Below are positions 24,433-35,584 of a stretch of 64,000 nt of DNA, piece after piece. The position numbers and the translations under genes were made by a program. Source of the DNA: Anaeramoeba flamelloides (lineage: Eukaryota > Metamonada > Anaeramoebidae); the NCBI GenBank assembly GCA_027625915.1, contig JANTQA010000060.1, positions 3,162,001-3,226,000 on the forward strand, read 5' to 3'. The notes beneath the pieces were generated by a model. It searched no databases, had not been told where the DNA came from, and saw only the letters and a list, made by a program, of their open reading frames with translations. Positions within the stretch are counted from its first letter, which is position 1. Each line of letters starts with the position of its first letter.

Positions 24433-25117
24433 TTTCAGTCAAAGGGGCCCAGTTGTAATGGGTATAATACATGTGTTTAAAGGGTTTACATAGATATTAG
24501 AAGAAAAATTTTATTTAGGAAATTTTAGAAATTGAAATCATTTTTTCACATTTTTGTTTTTTTTTTTCGTTTTTTTTTTAAAAACCTCATTCAGTTGTAA
24601 AAATTTTTTTTTATTGCAAGATCAACAGTCACTTGGTAAAAATATGTTATTCTAAGGTTATTGAAACCATGAGAATGATTGTTGAGAAATCATATCGATT
24701 TTTATTGCAATTTTATTCGATCTTTGATCCTGATATTTGTTTAATAAATATGATAAATTTTCACTTCATTTTCATTTCCTTTTTCAAATAGTGACCACAA
24801 ATACCAACAAACTTCGTTTTAGGGCTTGATTTCTAAAAGAAAAGTATATAAAATGAAGTGAAAAATGTTTCATATTTATTATTCAAATACAAGTAGAAGT
24901 TCAAAACAAACATTGTTGTTTTTCTCAATAGTGTACCTAAGAATTTGAGTTTTTCAATTTTTAAGAAAATTTATTGATTAATTAGTTTTCTTTCAGACAT
25001 ATATCAACAATTCTCTGATGTTTATTATTCTGTTTTTTATTTCTTATTTGTGTTTCAAAGGTCAATTATATAAAATAATTGATATTTGAAAAAAATGTTG
25101 GGCCCCTTTGACTGAAA
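24433..25117. mobile_element. Inverted-repeat element F copy 2 with GGGGCCC ends
   Basis: The 19-bp ends TTTCAGTCAAAGGGGCCCA and TGGGCCCCTTTGACTGAAA are exact reverse complements, which stands out in this AT-rich DNA. The body is collinear with 9117-9790 and, more weakly, with 43136-43665. No transposase frame is present. I could not find a matching target duplication. Confidence 0.85.
24743..24883. mobile_element. Small inverted-repeat insertion inside F copy 2
   Basis: Arms AATAAATATGATAAATTTTC (left) and ATGTTTCATATTTATTATT (right) flank about 140 bp that is absent from both other F copies. A separate TTTTCACTTCATTTT / AAAATGAAGTGAAAAA pairing extends the arms. It is a later insertion. 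Confidence 0.7.
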
Positions 25118-25337
25118 CAGAGTTTACAATTAAAAATAGATCTACAACTGTATCCAAAACATTTTTTTTTGGGGAGTCCAGTCCCTTAAAATATTACAAA
25201 ACAATAAATTTTATTGAATAACGGAGAGGGATAAAAAAAAATAATAATTTAAAGGAGGGAAGAAAGTAAAGTAAAACAATAAAAGGATCGATCACAAAAC
25301 TAAAAATTTCTCGAGGGTAATAATCCTGTTGCTGAAT

Positions 25338-26198
25338 TTAAATTAAGAAAGACAACATTCTGAATATTACCAAGATAATAATAAACAAGACGAATAATTT
25401 TATTTCGGAACTAAAAGAGTTTGAGATTTGTTTTTTAATTTTATTCCAGTTATGGTTCCTTTGAGCAACTTTTTTCCACTTAATCAGATCCCATTTTTTT
25501 AAATTTAAAGGGCACTTGTGGTTTGTTGAATTCCAACCCAAGTCGTTTGGAGGGTAAACAAAGCATTTGATTCCGAGATTATCATAATCCCAGCCAAACC
25601 AATACATACCTTTTGGCGGTTTCCAATCTTTTGGTGGGTTCACAAAAGCTTCGTTTCTTAAGCTGACGTGTTTACCGAGCGGGTAGTCACCTGGATTTAA
25701 GCCACCAACATTTGACCTTATTTGTGCCTTATCAAAAAGATATTCGATCTCTCCAACCAAACGGAACCAAAACTTTTCACTCCTTTCCAAAGACTTTGAC
25801 ATTTCTGTGACTCCATTGTCTTCATATTCCTTTTGGTGTGTGTACATATAAATGGTAATTTCCCTTCCATACATAAACTTTGCCCACGCGCCGTATTTGA
25901 TTTTCATTAAAATCAGTTTGGGATACCTTGGTGAGAAAAATAACTCTTTAATGATGTTAAATGCCTTTGGCTCGTCCTTGGGATGAACACTGATATGCAA
26001 TTTCCAATCCGGTAGCAAGTTATCGTTTTTGACTTGCTCAGAAACGTAGGTGATGCCTTTTTGGTTGTAGATCTTGATAAATCCATTTGCATGCCGAAGC
26101 TCATACTCCTGCCCGCCAACATACTTTGCAGGCATACGCTTTGGCTTTTCCATAACTGACTCAAACGTAAAAAGATCCTTTTCTTTGTTTTGTTCCAT
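25338..26198 (-). CDS. Tail-anchored protein with OspF/SpvC-like phosphothreonine lyase core
   Basis: Single exon of 286 residues, with ATG at 26196-26198. Residues 60-190 line up, from memory, with bacterial SpvC/OspF. WKLHISV (K66, H68) matches KFHISV with catalytic Lys104/His106; PKAFNIIKELFFS matches the helix PQAFQALSGLLFS. ITIYMY (Y117) matches TLYIK (Tyr158), and SLRNE (R181) matches SYRNE (Arg213). The spacings (49 and 64 residues, against 52 and 55) are close. The family removes phosphate from phosphothreonine of MAP kinases by beta-elimination; a related fold is the lyase domain of lanthipeptide synthetases. Residues about 270-284 (FVLFIIILVIF) form a C-terminal membrane segment, so the enzyme would face the cytosol on a membrane. 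Codon use is less AT-extreme than the surroundings. Function here is inferred. Confidence 0.55.
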   Translation of the reverse strand: MEQNKEKDLFTFESVMEKPKRMPAKYVGGQEYELRHANGFIKIYNQKGITYVSEQVKNDNLLPDWKLHISVHPKDEPKAFNIIKELFFSPRYPKLILMKIKYGAWAKFMYGREITIYMYTHQKEYEDNGVTEMSKSLERSEKFWFRLVGEIEYLFDKAQIRSNVGGLNPGDYPLGKHVSLRNEAFVNPPKDWKPPKGMYWFGWDYDNLGIKCFVYPPNDLGWNSTNHKCPLNLKKWDLIKWKKVAQRNHNWNKIKKQISNSFSSEIKLFVLFIIILVIFRMLSFLI

Positions 26199-26278
26199 TC
26201 GCAGTGTGTTGTTTTGTTAAATTTTTACACAAGACGAGAATAAATGATAATTTTTTTGTTCAAGTTCTCTTCTTTTAG

Positions 26279-26300
26279 GTGTTCTCTAACTTGAGAACAC
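26279..26300. promoter_or_regulatory. GTGTTCTC palindrome upstream of the lyase-like gene
   Basis: GTGTTCTC, six bases, GAGAACAC: a perfect 8-bp inverted repeat about 80-100 bp upstream of the start at 26198. Further half sites AGTTCTC (near 26264) and AGAGAACC (near 26358) lie beside it. A regulatory role is only an inference from position and repetition. Confidence 0.35.
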
Positions 26301-27801
26301 ATCTCTTTTTTGACTGTTTAACAAAACTTTCAAATTTTTATTCCACGTGTGTTAAAAAAGAGAACCCAAAAAGAATTTGTCGTTCTTTTATTGTGTTTTT
26401 CATCGTTACAAGTCATTCTGTTCTTTTTTGAGAGGTTTTCTGAATATTTTTTTAACCTTTGGCTTTTGTTTCTTCACCAAATTATAAGAGTTGTCTTTTT
26501 GTTTATCAGTTGACCATTTTAATGAGACGATGACTGTTTTCAAATTTGCCAAATCCATTCTCATAAAAATTGTAATTGCTAACTTGTTCTGATAACTGTT
26601 GGTGTTGTTTGGAGAAAAGAATCTTGAGTGATAAATCCAAAATAAAATAGGAAAAAAAGATTATTTCAAGAAAAATAATTGATTTTTTTCCTCGACTTTT
26701 AGATTTTTTTCTTTCAAAAAATAACATAAAATGTAAACTTTAAAAAACACCTGAAATAGAATGGGATTGCATAAATAAATAACCGTTTATACAAACAGAG
26801 AATATTTAATCAGAAAAGTAATTGAGTAGATGTATTTTGTGATGTTGTCTTTTTCAAATAAATAAAACCAAGATCATTCGAAAAAGTAAATCGAAGTAAA
26901 TAAGGATGGAGATTTGAAATAAAAGTTAATTATTTCTATTATTTTATTCTGATATATTTATTGGGATAATAGTTTCTTTGATAAGTACTGCTTATGTCAA
27001 AGAGAGTTGGGTGTGTCAAAATTAACCCAAAAAAAATATTTGCTCTCTTGATATTTTAATTTTTAATCCGTAGTTTTTGGTTTACTAATTCTTTGGTTAA
27101 AAATAATATAAGATTTTCTTTGTTTTCTCTGTTTATTTGGAAAATTGAAAGATTATTTCAGAATCAATAGAAAACTCATGAAAAGATAAATATGTTTTTA
27201 TATTTAATTCTAATCTTTATTTCCAAAATATATAGATTTTCAAATCAAACCAAAAAAATAATAAAAACTAAACAATGGTAATAGTAAATTAATTTCCCCC
27301 CCTTCAAACAAATAACTAAAAAAATTACTTTTTGGAAAATAAATCAAACTCAAAACATTTAAGAATTTTCTCTAATTCAAATTTGAACATTTTTACACAT
27401 ACTAATTTCAATAAAGTTTCAGAAAGTTCTTCATTGTAATAAATGTAATAAAGCCTTACATATTTGTTCATTTGAAAATTTTCATGTATAAATCTCTCAT
27501 AATTCATTAATCGATTAATATATATATATTCAACTCTTATTATTTCTTTCTACAACTTTTAAAAATAAACTTTATTCCTTAAATAATCAGCACTGTATAA
27601 CGAATATGAAAAATAGATATTAAACAAAAAATTCATTTTTTCTAATGATTTGTTTGTTGTGTAATATATCCAAAAAGCAAAATAAAAAATAAAAAAAAAA
27701 AAATCTGAAATTGAAACTTTAAAAATTCATTCTATAAAAATATTTTTCACGTTATATGTAGCAAGATAACATAATCATTGAAATGTATAATATTGCGTAA
27801 T
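26301..27801. other. Non-coding stretch between the lyase-like gene and the dehydrogenase
   Basis: No gene supported. A fragment TGGGTGTGTCAAAATT near 27009 resembles an end of MITE family E but no full element is present. Short minus-strand frames at 26506 and 27325 are low-complexity noise. Confidence 0.5.
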
Positions 27802-30800
27802 TTAAATCCAACCCTGTTCAATCATTGAATTGGCAACTTTCAAGAAACCTGCGATATTTGCACCAGCCATATAATTACCATCCTTTCCATATTCTTTTGC
27901 AGCCTTTTCACACGCTTCAAAGACCTTTTTCATGATTGCTTGTAGTTTTTGATCTACTTCCTCTCTTGACCAATTTAACCTTAAGGCGTTTTGGGATATT
28001 TCAAGCCCCGACACAGCGACACCACCAGCATTTGCTGCTTTCGCGGGTCCATACAACACATTATTATTCAAGAAAATTTGCTGCGCTTTGGGGGTAGATG
28101 GCATGTTAGCACCTTCGGCAATTGCCCATACTCCATTATTTATTAAGTTACGTGCATCTTCCTCATTAATTTCATTTTGGAAGGCACATGGGAGTGCTAT
28201 ATCTGCAGGGATGTTCCAAGGTTTTTTCCCCTCAAAATATTTCACACCCACTCTTCCCTCTAATTGGGAAAGCCTCCCCCTTTGAACGTTTTTTAACTCA
28301 ACAACTTCTTGGAACAACTCTTTATCAATACCACTTTCAACATAAAGTGTGCCTTTGGAGTCGGACATTGTCAGTGGGATGGCGCCTTCCATGAGTAATT
28401 TCTCAACACAGTATATAGCCACATTACCTGCTCCGGAAATAAGTACTCTTTTACCCTTGATTGATTTGCCATTGGCTTGTAGCATGTTATTTGTAAAGTA
28501 AATTAGTCCATATCCGGTTGCTTCAGGCCTGATAAATGATCCTCCCCAGTTTCTCCCCTTCCCAGTGAGCACACCTTCAAATTTTGATGAAAGCTTTTTA
28601 TACATCCCATATAAATAACCAATTTCCCTTCCACCAACACCAATATCACCAGCTGGGATATCCACATTCATGCCAATATGCCTCGACAGTTCAATCATAA
28701 ATGATTGGCAAAATCGCATCACCTCGTTATCAGATTTCCCTTTAGGATCAAAATCAGATCCTCCTTTCCCCCCACCCATTGGAAGTGTGGTAAGAGCGTT
28801 TTTAAAGATCTGCTCAAATCCAAGGAATTTGATAATTGAGAGATCAACACTCGGATGGAATCGAAGCCCTCCTTTGTATGGCCCGATGGCAGAATTAAAT
28901 TGAACACGAAATCCTCTATTGATTTGTTTATTCCCCTTGTCGTCGACCCAGGCCACTCGGAATTGAATAATTCTTTCAGGTTCAAGAATTTGTTCCATTA
29001 CTTTAATATATTTTTTATCTGTTAAAAGATTAATTTTAAAAATTCACATAGAAAAATAATAAAGACTTTTTAAACAGCTATTCAAAAATTCATTACAAAT
29101 TATTTGTAAAAAAAGGTCAAGATAAAATGTTTCAATAAGTGAATGGTGATATTAAACAGTTAAAATGACAAAAAATTATAATTTTATAAACACTTTTTAA
29201 AACTTTTTTCTCACTTTTTTTTCAATGGCCATCTAAAAAAAAATTCGATTCTCAATTCCCATACAAATTTTTGATCGTAAAATATTTCCAGGGAAATTCT
29301 AAATTCAAAAGTTTACAAAAATTGAAAGTCGATAATAAACCAAAATTCAAAATTTATTTTTTATTTATTCTCCATTTTTTAAATTTTATATTTTATTGTT
29401 CATTTTTTTGTAAAGTCCATTCTTTATTTTAATAATATTTTTGGAAACTATATTAAGTTTGAAATGCTTACAATTGCTTTGTTTGTTCACTATTTGAACT
29501 AAAAATTATGAATTTAGTCACTTCACAATTCTCTCTTTAACAGACAAAGTATTTTAACACTTAATCCTTTACAATAAAACATTAAACCCTGATAAAATAA
29601 AAAAAAAATTATATAACATGTTGTTCATTGTTGTTTTTACACATCAACGATAGTTTTTTATTTATTCATTTATTGGCATTAAATTAATGGGTAATAAATA
29701 ATTTTAGATTAGTGTCTAATAAAAAATAATTACTGATAAATTGCAATTTATGTTTGAAAATTTTTACATTGATTTTCCTTTTTGAAATTATTATACTTAA
29801 GCTTTGAATAAAGCATTTTATGAACTCATGTGTTCATAAACTCTGTAAAATTATTTGTTCTTCAAAATATTCTTTGACCTGTGCTGTTTGATAAGAAACA
29901 GTTCGAAGATTTATAAAAATGGAAATTGAACTAAAAATTTTTTGAAATTTATTAGAATTTAGAAGTATATAACATGTAATTCGTGTGATATAGACTTGCT
30001 ATAAATGTTGAAAGTATTATAAAATTTGAAAGAAGGGGATTAAAATATTAATAGCCTCATCTATAACATTTTATAAAAAAATGATCAAATTTTAAAACAA
30101 TTTTTTATGTTGGAAAAGGAGTTATAAAATTTTTTAACATCTTATATTGGTGTTACATAAGATAAAACATGTTATATATTGTTTTATAACTTCAGTATAT
30201 TGAAAAATAATAATACAATAATGAAAAAAAAAAAAACCTAAAACATCTTGCTAAAATTGTTTCATAATTAAAAATCATAATAGAAAACTGTTTTAAATTG
30301 TAAAATTATCATTAAAAAAATTTTTTCTGTCTTTTCATTTGTTATCGATAAAGAAAATAATATAATTTATGATTCTTTAACACAATTTCTAAAAAGGGTT
30401 TGGAAATTAGGTGAGTACCGTCAAGTGCCTAGTTTTCCAGGATTCAAGGGAAAAGAGTAAAATCAAAGATTTAGCTCAAATCTTTTAAATTCTTGAAAAC
30501 TTATTGAAAGTGCCGTCATGTGCCTAGCTTTTCCAGGATTCAAAAGAATCGAGCAAAATCAAAATTTTTACTCTATTCTTTTGAATTAAAAAAAACATAA
30601 CGAAAAGTGTCCTCGGATTTCTTGTGGTTTTCTGTTTTATTTGTGAAGTATTCTAGGTTTTTTTGAGGTTTCTATTTTATTTGGAAGTGTTCTAGGTTTT
30701 TTTAATTTTTGAAATAAACAGAAAAATTTATTTAATTATCTGTTTATTTCAAAAATTAAAAAAAAAAAAAACGCCATTAGCTTTTCCAAAATTCAAAAGA

Positions 30801-33391
30801 ATTGAGTTGAATCTTTGATTTTACTCGATTCTTTTGAATCCTGGAAAAGCTAGGTACTTGGCAGGCATGTAATATTTATCATCTGTTATTTTTTTTCTTA
30901 TATTTGAGTTTTTTTTAAGATGGGAAGAGTGTTTTCAAAACTATTTATTATTATGTCTTCAATAAAATCTCTCCAAGTTGAATTTAACGAAAATTCATTG
31001 TCAAATCCATTTAAAAATTTATACCCCAACAATAGACCTTTTTTTCTCAACTCAAGACTGTTAAGGGTCGAGTCATTACGGTGAAATTTTTTATTCTGAA
31101 ATGGAAAAAAACTTTTTAGTAATTTTATGGAGGACCTAAAACCAATCAAAAACCAACCAACCTATGATGTACTATCGATCTCCAAAAATCAACAACCAAA
31201 AATGAGGACATTTTTAGAAAAAAGCGCCAAAGAGCGACACTCAATTTCCAATTAGAATGGTTGTGAATTACAATTTTGAAAACAACAATGTCAGTTTTGA
31301 AGTGTCACTCTTTGGCGCTTTTTTGAGATCTCGGTGACTTTTTTTTTCAATTTTTTCTTTTTTCAAATGAGTTATTTTTATTGAAAGAATATTACATAAT
31401 CCTTACTTGGTCAAATTTAGAGTGTTCCAAAATAACCACAAATCAGACTAAATCGAATAAAATTGATTGCGAAATACAAGAAAGTAATTTGTTTTAAATT
31501 AAAGAAATTTAAACCTTTTATAAAAGAAAATGAGAATTTTTTTTTTAAATTTTGATTTTTTGAAATTGAGAACTCTTTTTCTTCGTTGAATTTTTTGTCA
31601 AAGAGATTCAATGAATTTTTTTTTTTGTTATTTGATTTTTGTCGTCCAAAAGAAGGCCTATTTCACAATACCCTTTTGGGTCTCAGGTCACTCCTTGAGT
31701 ATGGTGCATTTTCACGGTAAATGACTAGACCCTTAAAAATCATACACAAGAGTAAATATAAATGTTGTAAAAAATAGAGTTTTTACAATTTTAGAGATAA
31801 ATTAAGAGTTTCATGTAATTACCCACAATTTGGTTATAGTACATATAATACCTGATTATATTAATAAACTAATAATAATTTTAATCAAAAAATCGTTTAG
31901 TAAATATCAATCTTTTAATTTTTTAAAAAAAATCATTCTTTAAAGGAATAAGTTCCCACCCTTGAGGAGGTTGAGTAATTGTGTTATTTCACTTTCGCTT
32001 CTCACAAAAAATTTTTATACAAAAACAATTGGACAAAAAAAAAAAAAAACATTTTTTGTCATCTTTACCTTTTCAAGGAGACTATTTATCTTTGTTTTTC
32101 AATGAAAAGGAAAATTGAAAATAACAAAAAAAAATAAATGCAAAAAATGGCTTTTCGGGATTTTCAAGTGCATTTCAAATTTGAGAACATTTCAGACTTG
32201 TACAATTAAATGTAAAAAATGTGTAGAACAGTCCAAGAAAATAGTGTGAGTTCCGAAAGTTGAAATGGAAAGACTAAAATATTAAAATCAAAATTTTGCA
32301 ATGATCTAACAAGGTCAAAATTGTTAAAATTGTTGAAATTGTGAAAATTTCTCATTTTTTCTAAAAGAAATTCTCATTGGAAAAATATTACTTGGATTAC
32401 ATAACTCTTTCAAGGGTGATTTTAGACATTATTTCACTGTTTTCACCTAAAAACGTCGTCCTTAAAGAAAGAGTAGAATTTTCCAAACGATTTTATACTG
32501 AAAATCCCTTTGAGCTCAAAAATCAAAAACAGTGATTTTGTTTACTATTATCAAAATTTGGGTAATTGCATGGAACTCTTAATTTATCTCCAAAATTGCA
32601 AAAACTCTATTTTTTACAGCATTTATATTTACTCTTGTGGTAGGACTACTAACAACAATAAATTCAACAGCTTCCAGATTTTTAAGAACTAGAATGTTGA
32701 TTATATTCTGAATAAACTCTATTATCAAAGTTTGAAATGATAATATAAGTTTTACTTTTTTGTCGAACTTGAAATTTTCAATTTTGTTTTTTCATACAAG
32801 TGTTTAAAAAGTTAGATCTTTGGATTTTTTCTTCAGGTTCCGGTGATTGTACTAAGATTTGCAATTAGAAAGTGGTATTATTTTAAAATTGTGTTTGTAC
32901 AAATTCATTTATGGTTTTTTTGTCTTTAACCTGAAGAATTGTCTGAGGTAGAATAAAAAAAATTGTGTTTTTTTTATTTTTTTCTTGGTTTTCAAGATCA
33001 AACAATTATGTTTCATTTATTTGTTTGTTGTTCTCAAATTTTTGAAATAAACATTACCCTGCTGGCAATGTAACTTTTTCCAACCAAATAAGTTTTTCGA
33101 AGAAAAAAAAATTGTAAATAGAAAAAGAAAAAAAATACCTTTTGCAAAAACTGGTTCAAGAGATCTAATTATTTCTTCCACAGCCTGGTAAAATTCGTCT
33201 TGGTGAGGATCACGTTTTTTAATAATACCTAAAAGGTAACCAATATCATTATTTGTTTTCAATAAGATTTCATCTGCTGTGTTTGATACATCTTTGGTGT
33301 TCATGGAATAAGTTTCTGTTGTTTCTTGTGTTACAATAAAAACAAAAAGAATTATGATTAAACAAAATTGTGAACTTGAAGAATTTTGCAT
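27802..33391 (-). CDS. gdhA: NADP-type glutamate dehydrogenase, two exons, 4.1 kb intron
   Basis: Exon 1 is 33391-33139 and exon 2 is 29018-27802, giving 489 residues. The phase-1 join (donor GTATTT, acceptor TTAACAG) gives ...EPVFAK-D-KKYIKVMEQILEPERIIQF, which matches bacterial GdhA through the join. Hallmarks: KKRDPHQDEFYQA near the N-terminus, MGGGKGGSDFDPKGK (catalytic lysine region), PAGDIGVGGREIGY, and GAGNVA of the Rossmann NAD(P) fold. It converts 2-oxoglutarate plus ammonium to glutamate and back; the bacterial/fungal hexameric class usually uses NADP(H). Unusually, about 45 residues precede the normal start, with a hydrophobic run CLIIILFVFIV at residues 10-20 like a signal peptide. 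A second Met at residue 30 would give a cytosolic form. Reading only exon 2 would miss about 90 residues. Dispersed repeats N, G, J and I fill the intron. Confidence 0.93.
29510..30310. repeat. Repeat N copy 2, in the dehydrogenase intron
   Basis: The left part (GAATTTAGTCACTTCACAAT, CTCTCTTTAACAGA) matches 14602-14690. The right part has the ATAACATGTTATAT / TTTTATAACAT palindromic style of 13370-13690. Boundaries are approximate. Confidence 0.55.
30412..30870. repeat. Hairpin repeat G copy 3, in the dehydrogenase intron
   Basis: The outer arms GTGCCTAGCTTTTCCAGG and CCTGGAAAAGCTAGGTAC are reverse complements. Within them ATTCAAAAGAATCGAG pairs with CTCGATTCTTTTGAAT. A third hairpin, TTAATTTTTGAAATAAACAG and its inverse, forms the centre. 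It is the best preserved G copy. Confidence 0.75.
31130..31480 (-). repeat. Dispersed repeat J copy 2 with clean hairpin
   Basis: Inverted relative to 11640-11990. At its centre, AAAAAAGCGCCAAAGAG (from 31220) pairs with CTCTTTGGCGCTTTTTT (to about 31325); the 24-bp arms differ at one base. Confidence 0.8.
31744..32640. mobile_element. Element with about 100-bp terminal inverted repeats, containing repeat I copy 1
   Basis: The left arm 31744-31850 begins ACACAAGAGTAAATATAAAT and the right arm 32540-32640 ends with its reverse complement; the arms stay about 90% matched for 100 bases. Between them 31955-32500 matches, in reverse, 57230-57775. It has no long open frame. It lies in the dehydrogenase intron. 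Confidence 0.75.
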
Positions 33392-34329
33392 TCTTGTTAC
33401 AATTGGAGAAATGAGACAAAAATGAAATTAATTTTTGATCAAATAAAAGAAGAAATAAGGGAGAGACTTCACATTATCGAACGCGTTTAGGGTAGTAGAA
33501 CTAGACTTATAACAGAAATAGAAATATTCATAGTATTGGGATAATAAGAATGAAAAAATTTTTACAACATTTTCCGATTTTTTCTTTGCTCATTGTGCTT
33601 TTAAAAATAGATTGTAAAATGTGAATTTCGATTTGAAAAAGGAAAATACGATAGAAATGAAACTTTTTTCCCTTTACTCTGTAAAATTGGTGTGATTGTT
33701 TGTAAAAAATTAATTTAACTGTTTAAAAGCTATCTGTATTATGTGTCTTTTCAAAGTTGAAATTCAATATATTTGAAAAGAAAAAAGTTTTAATTGATAA
33801 ACTCTAGAAAGAAAATCAAAATACAACAATTTTGAGGAATTTCATAATAGAAAATTTAACAACAAAAGATTTGGTTATCAAAAAACTTTTTAGAATTTTT
33901 CAGAAATATTAAGGTAAATTGAAATCAATTTTGTTTACCTCTTGTTGAACTTTCCCTCCAGATAATTTTGAATTAGATTTATTCCCGTACCTTTAGTTCA
34001 ATCATACTTAAAAAGAAAGTGGTGGGTAAGCTCTGATCGAATTTTTGCATTATTTAATCTTTTCAACAAAATTTCGATATTAGTTTATAAAAAATCACTT
34101 TCTGACCAAATTACAAATTTTCATAAAAAAAAAAAACGAAACTTTTAAATATTAATAAGATCTATTAACTTATGATTCTTAAAAGTCGCTAATTTAGGCT
34201 AAACATATGAAATTATTATCTATTATACAAGAAAAATAAATTAATGCACAAAAATTGTTTAGTAACTCTACATTCAAAAAAAAAGTTGTGTAAAAAAAAA
34301 ACAGGAAACAATAAAATTTTACTTATCTT

Positions 34330-34790
34330 AACGGAATATCTTCTCCCAAGGAGAAGTTTAAAATAAAGTATGTTGTTATTGGGTGTAAATCACATGAGTT
34401 CACCATCCTTCATGGTCTTGGAAAAAAATTATTAGTCAAGTAGTTATATATATATAGTTGATTTTATCAATTAAGAATTCTCTTTATATTAATAGAAATA
34501 AACCAAACAATTTCCGAAAAAAATCCATTAAGCAATAAATTGAAAAGTTAAAAAATCAATATTCAGACTATAAAATTTTACAATATCTTTTTGAAATGTA
34601 TCTCGAAATGTAGATTGGTGATCTAAAAAATTTTATTTGATTTTTGTACAAAAAATTTAATAATTAATGAATACATAATTTTGACAAATAGCTTTTCAAA
34701 TATTGGAAATATATTGATATTACAATTAACTTTATAAAAAGAAAACAAACACAATTAGTCTTTTTTTTTTTTTTTTTGATGATTATTGAG
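34330..34790 (+). repeat. Dispersed repeat L copy 1
   Basis: Shares AAAGTATGTTGTTATTGGG, TTTTATCAATTAAGAATT and TTTATAAAAAGAAAACAAA with 47870-48790. It is the uninterrupted form used to see the MITE insertion there. Confidence 0.65.
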
Positions 34791-35584
34791 TTAATCTTTG
34801 AAATTAAAAAAAAATAAAAATAGTTACTTATGATGTTTCTAAATATGAATTATCAATGTCTTAGTATGATTTTAGTTTCTATTTTTATATTTAGAAAAGG
34901 GTTTAAAAAAAAAATTTTCAAAATTAGAATTTTTAATAGAGATCATTAATAAAAAAAATAATAATTTATTGTTCTATAAGATTTATAATAGTTTTTTTAG
35001 AGTCATATGAAACCATGTAGAACTAATATCATCAGCACCCAATTAGAATATATTTTAATTAAAGCCAAATGTTTCAAAGAAATTAATATCTTAACAATCA
35101 AAATTTTGTAGAAAAATCTTTCAAAAAAAAAAAAATTAAAATTGAGTCTATTTTTATATATTTTATCCCTGATTGAATCTTTTTGTTATTGTGAACATGG
35201 ATTCTAAAGGAAAAGAGCCAAATGGTTACTTGCTAATATTGATGATACTAAAATATAGAACTGGATATTACTTGGAAAAAAAAAGCAAGGGTAAAAAATA
35301 TTAAGGATTTAAAGTAAAAAATGACTGAGTTTATTTTGAATGAATAAGTGAATTTAATCTTTTATTCACTTTATTCAGAAATTATCTTTTGAAGGTGCTC
35401 AAAATTGAAGGTAATTCTTCTAAATTAATTTTTTTCAAATTTAGTTTTTTTTTAGATTTTTTTTTGTTCAATTGTATATAATTGTCTTGAAGTAATGTTA
35501 ATCATTAATAAATAAAAAACCGAAAAGTAAATAAAATAAGTTATTTCCAGTAAAGTGGATTAAATTTATTTTAAAATATCTGTT

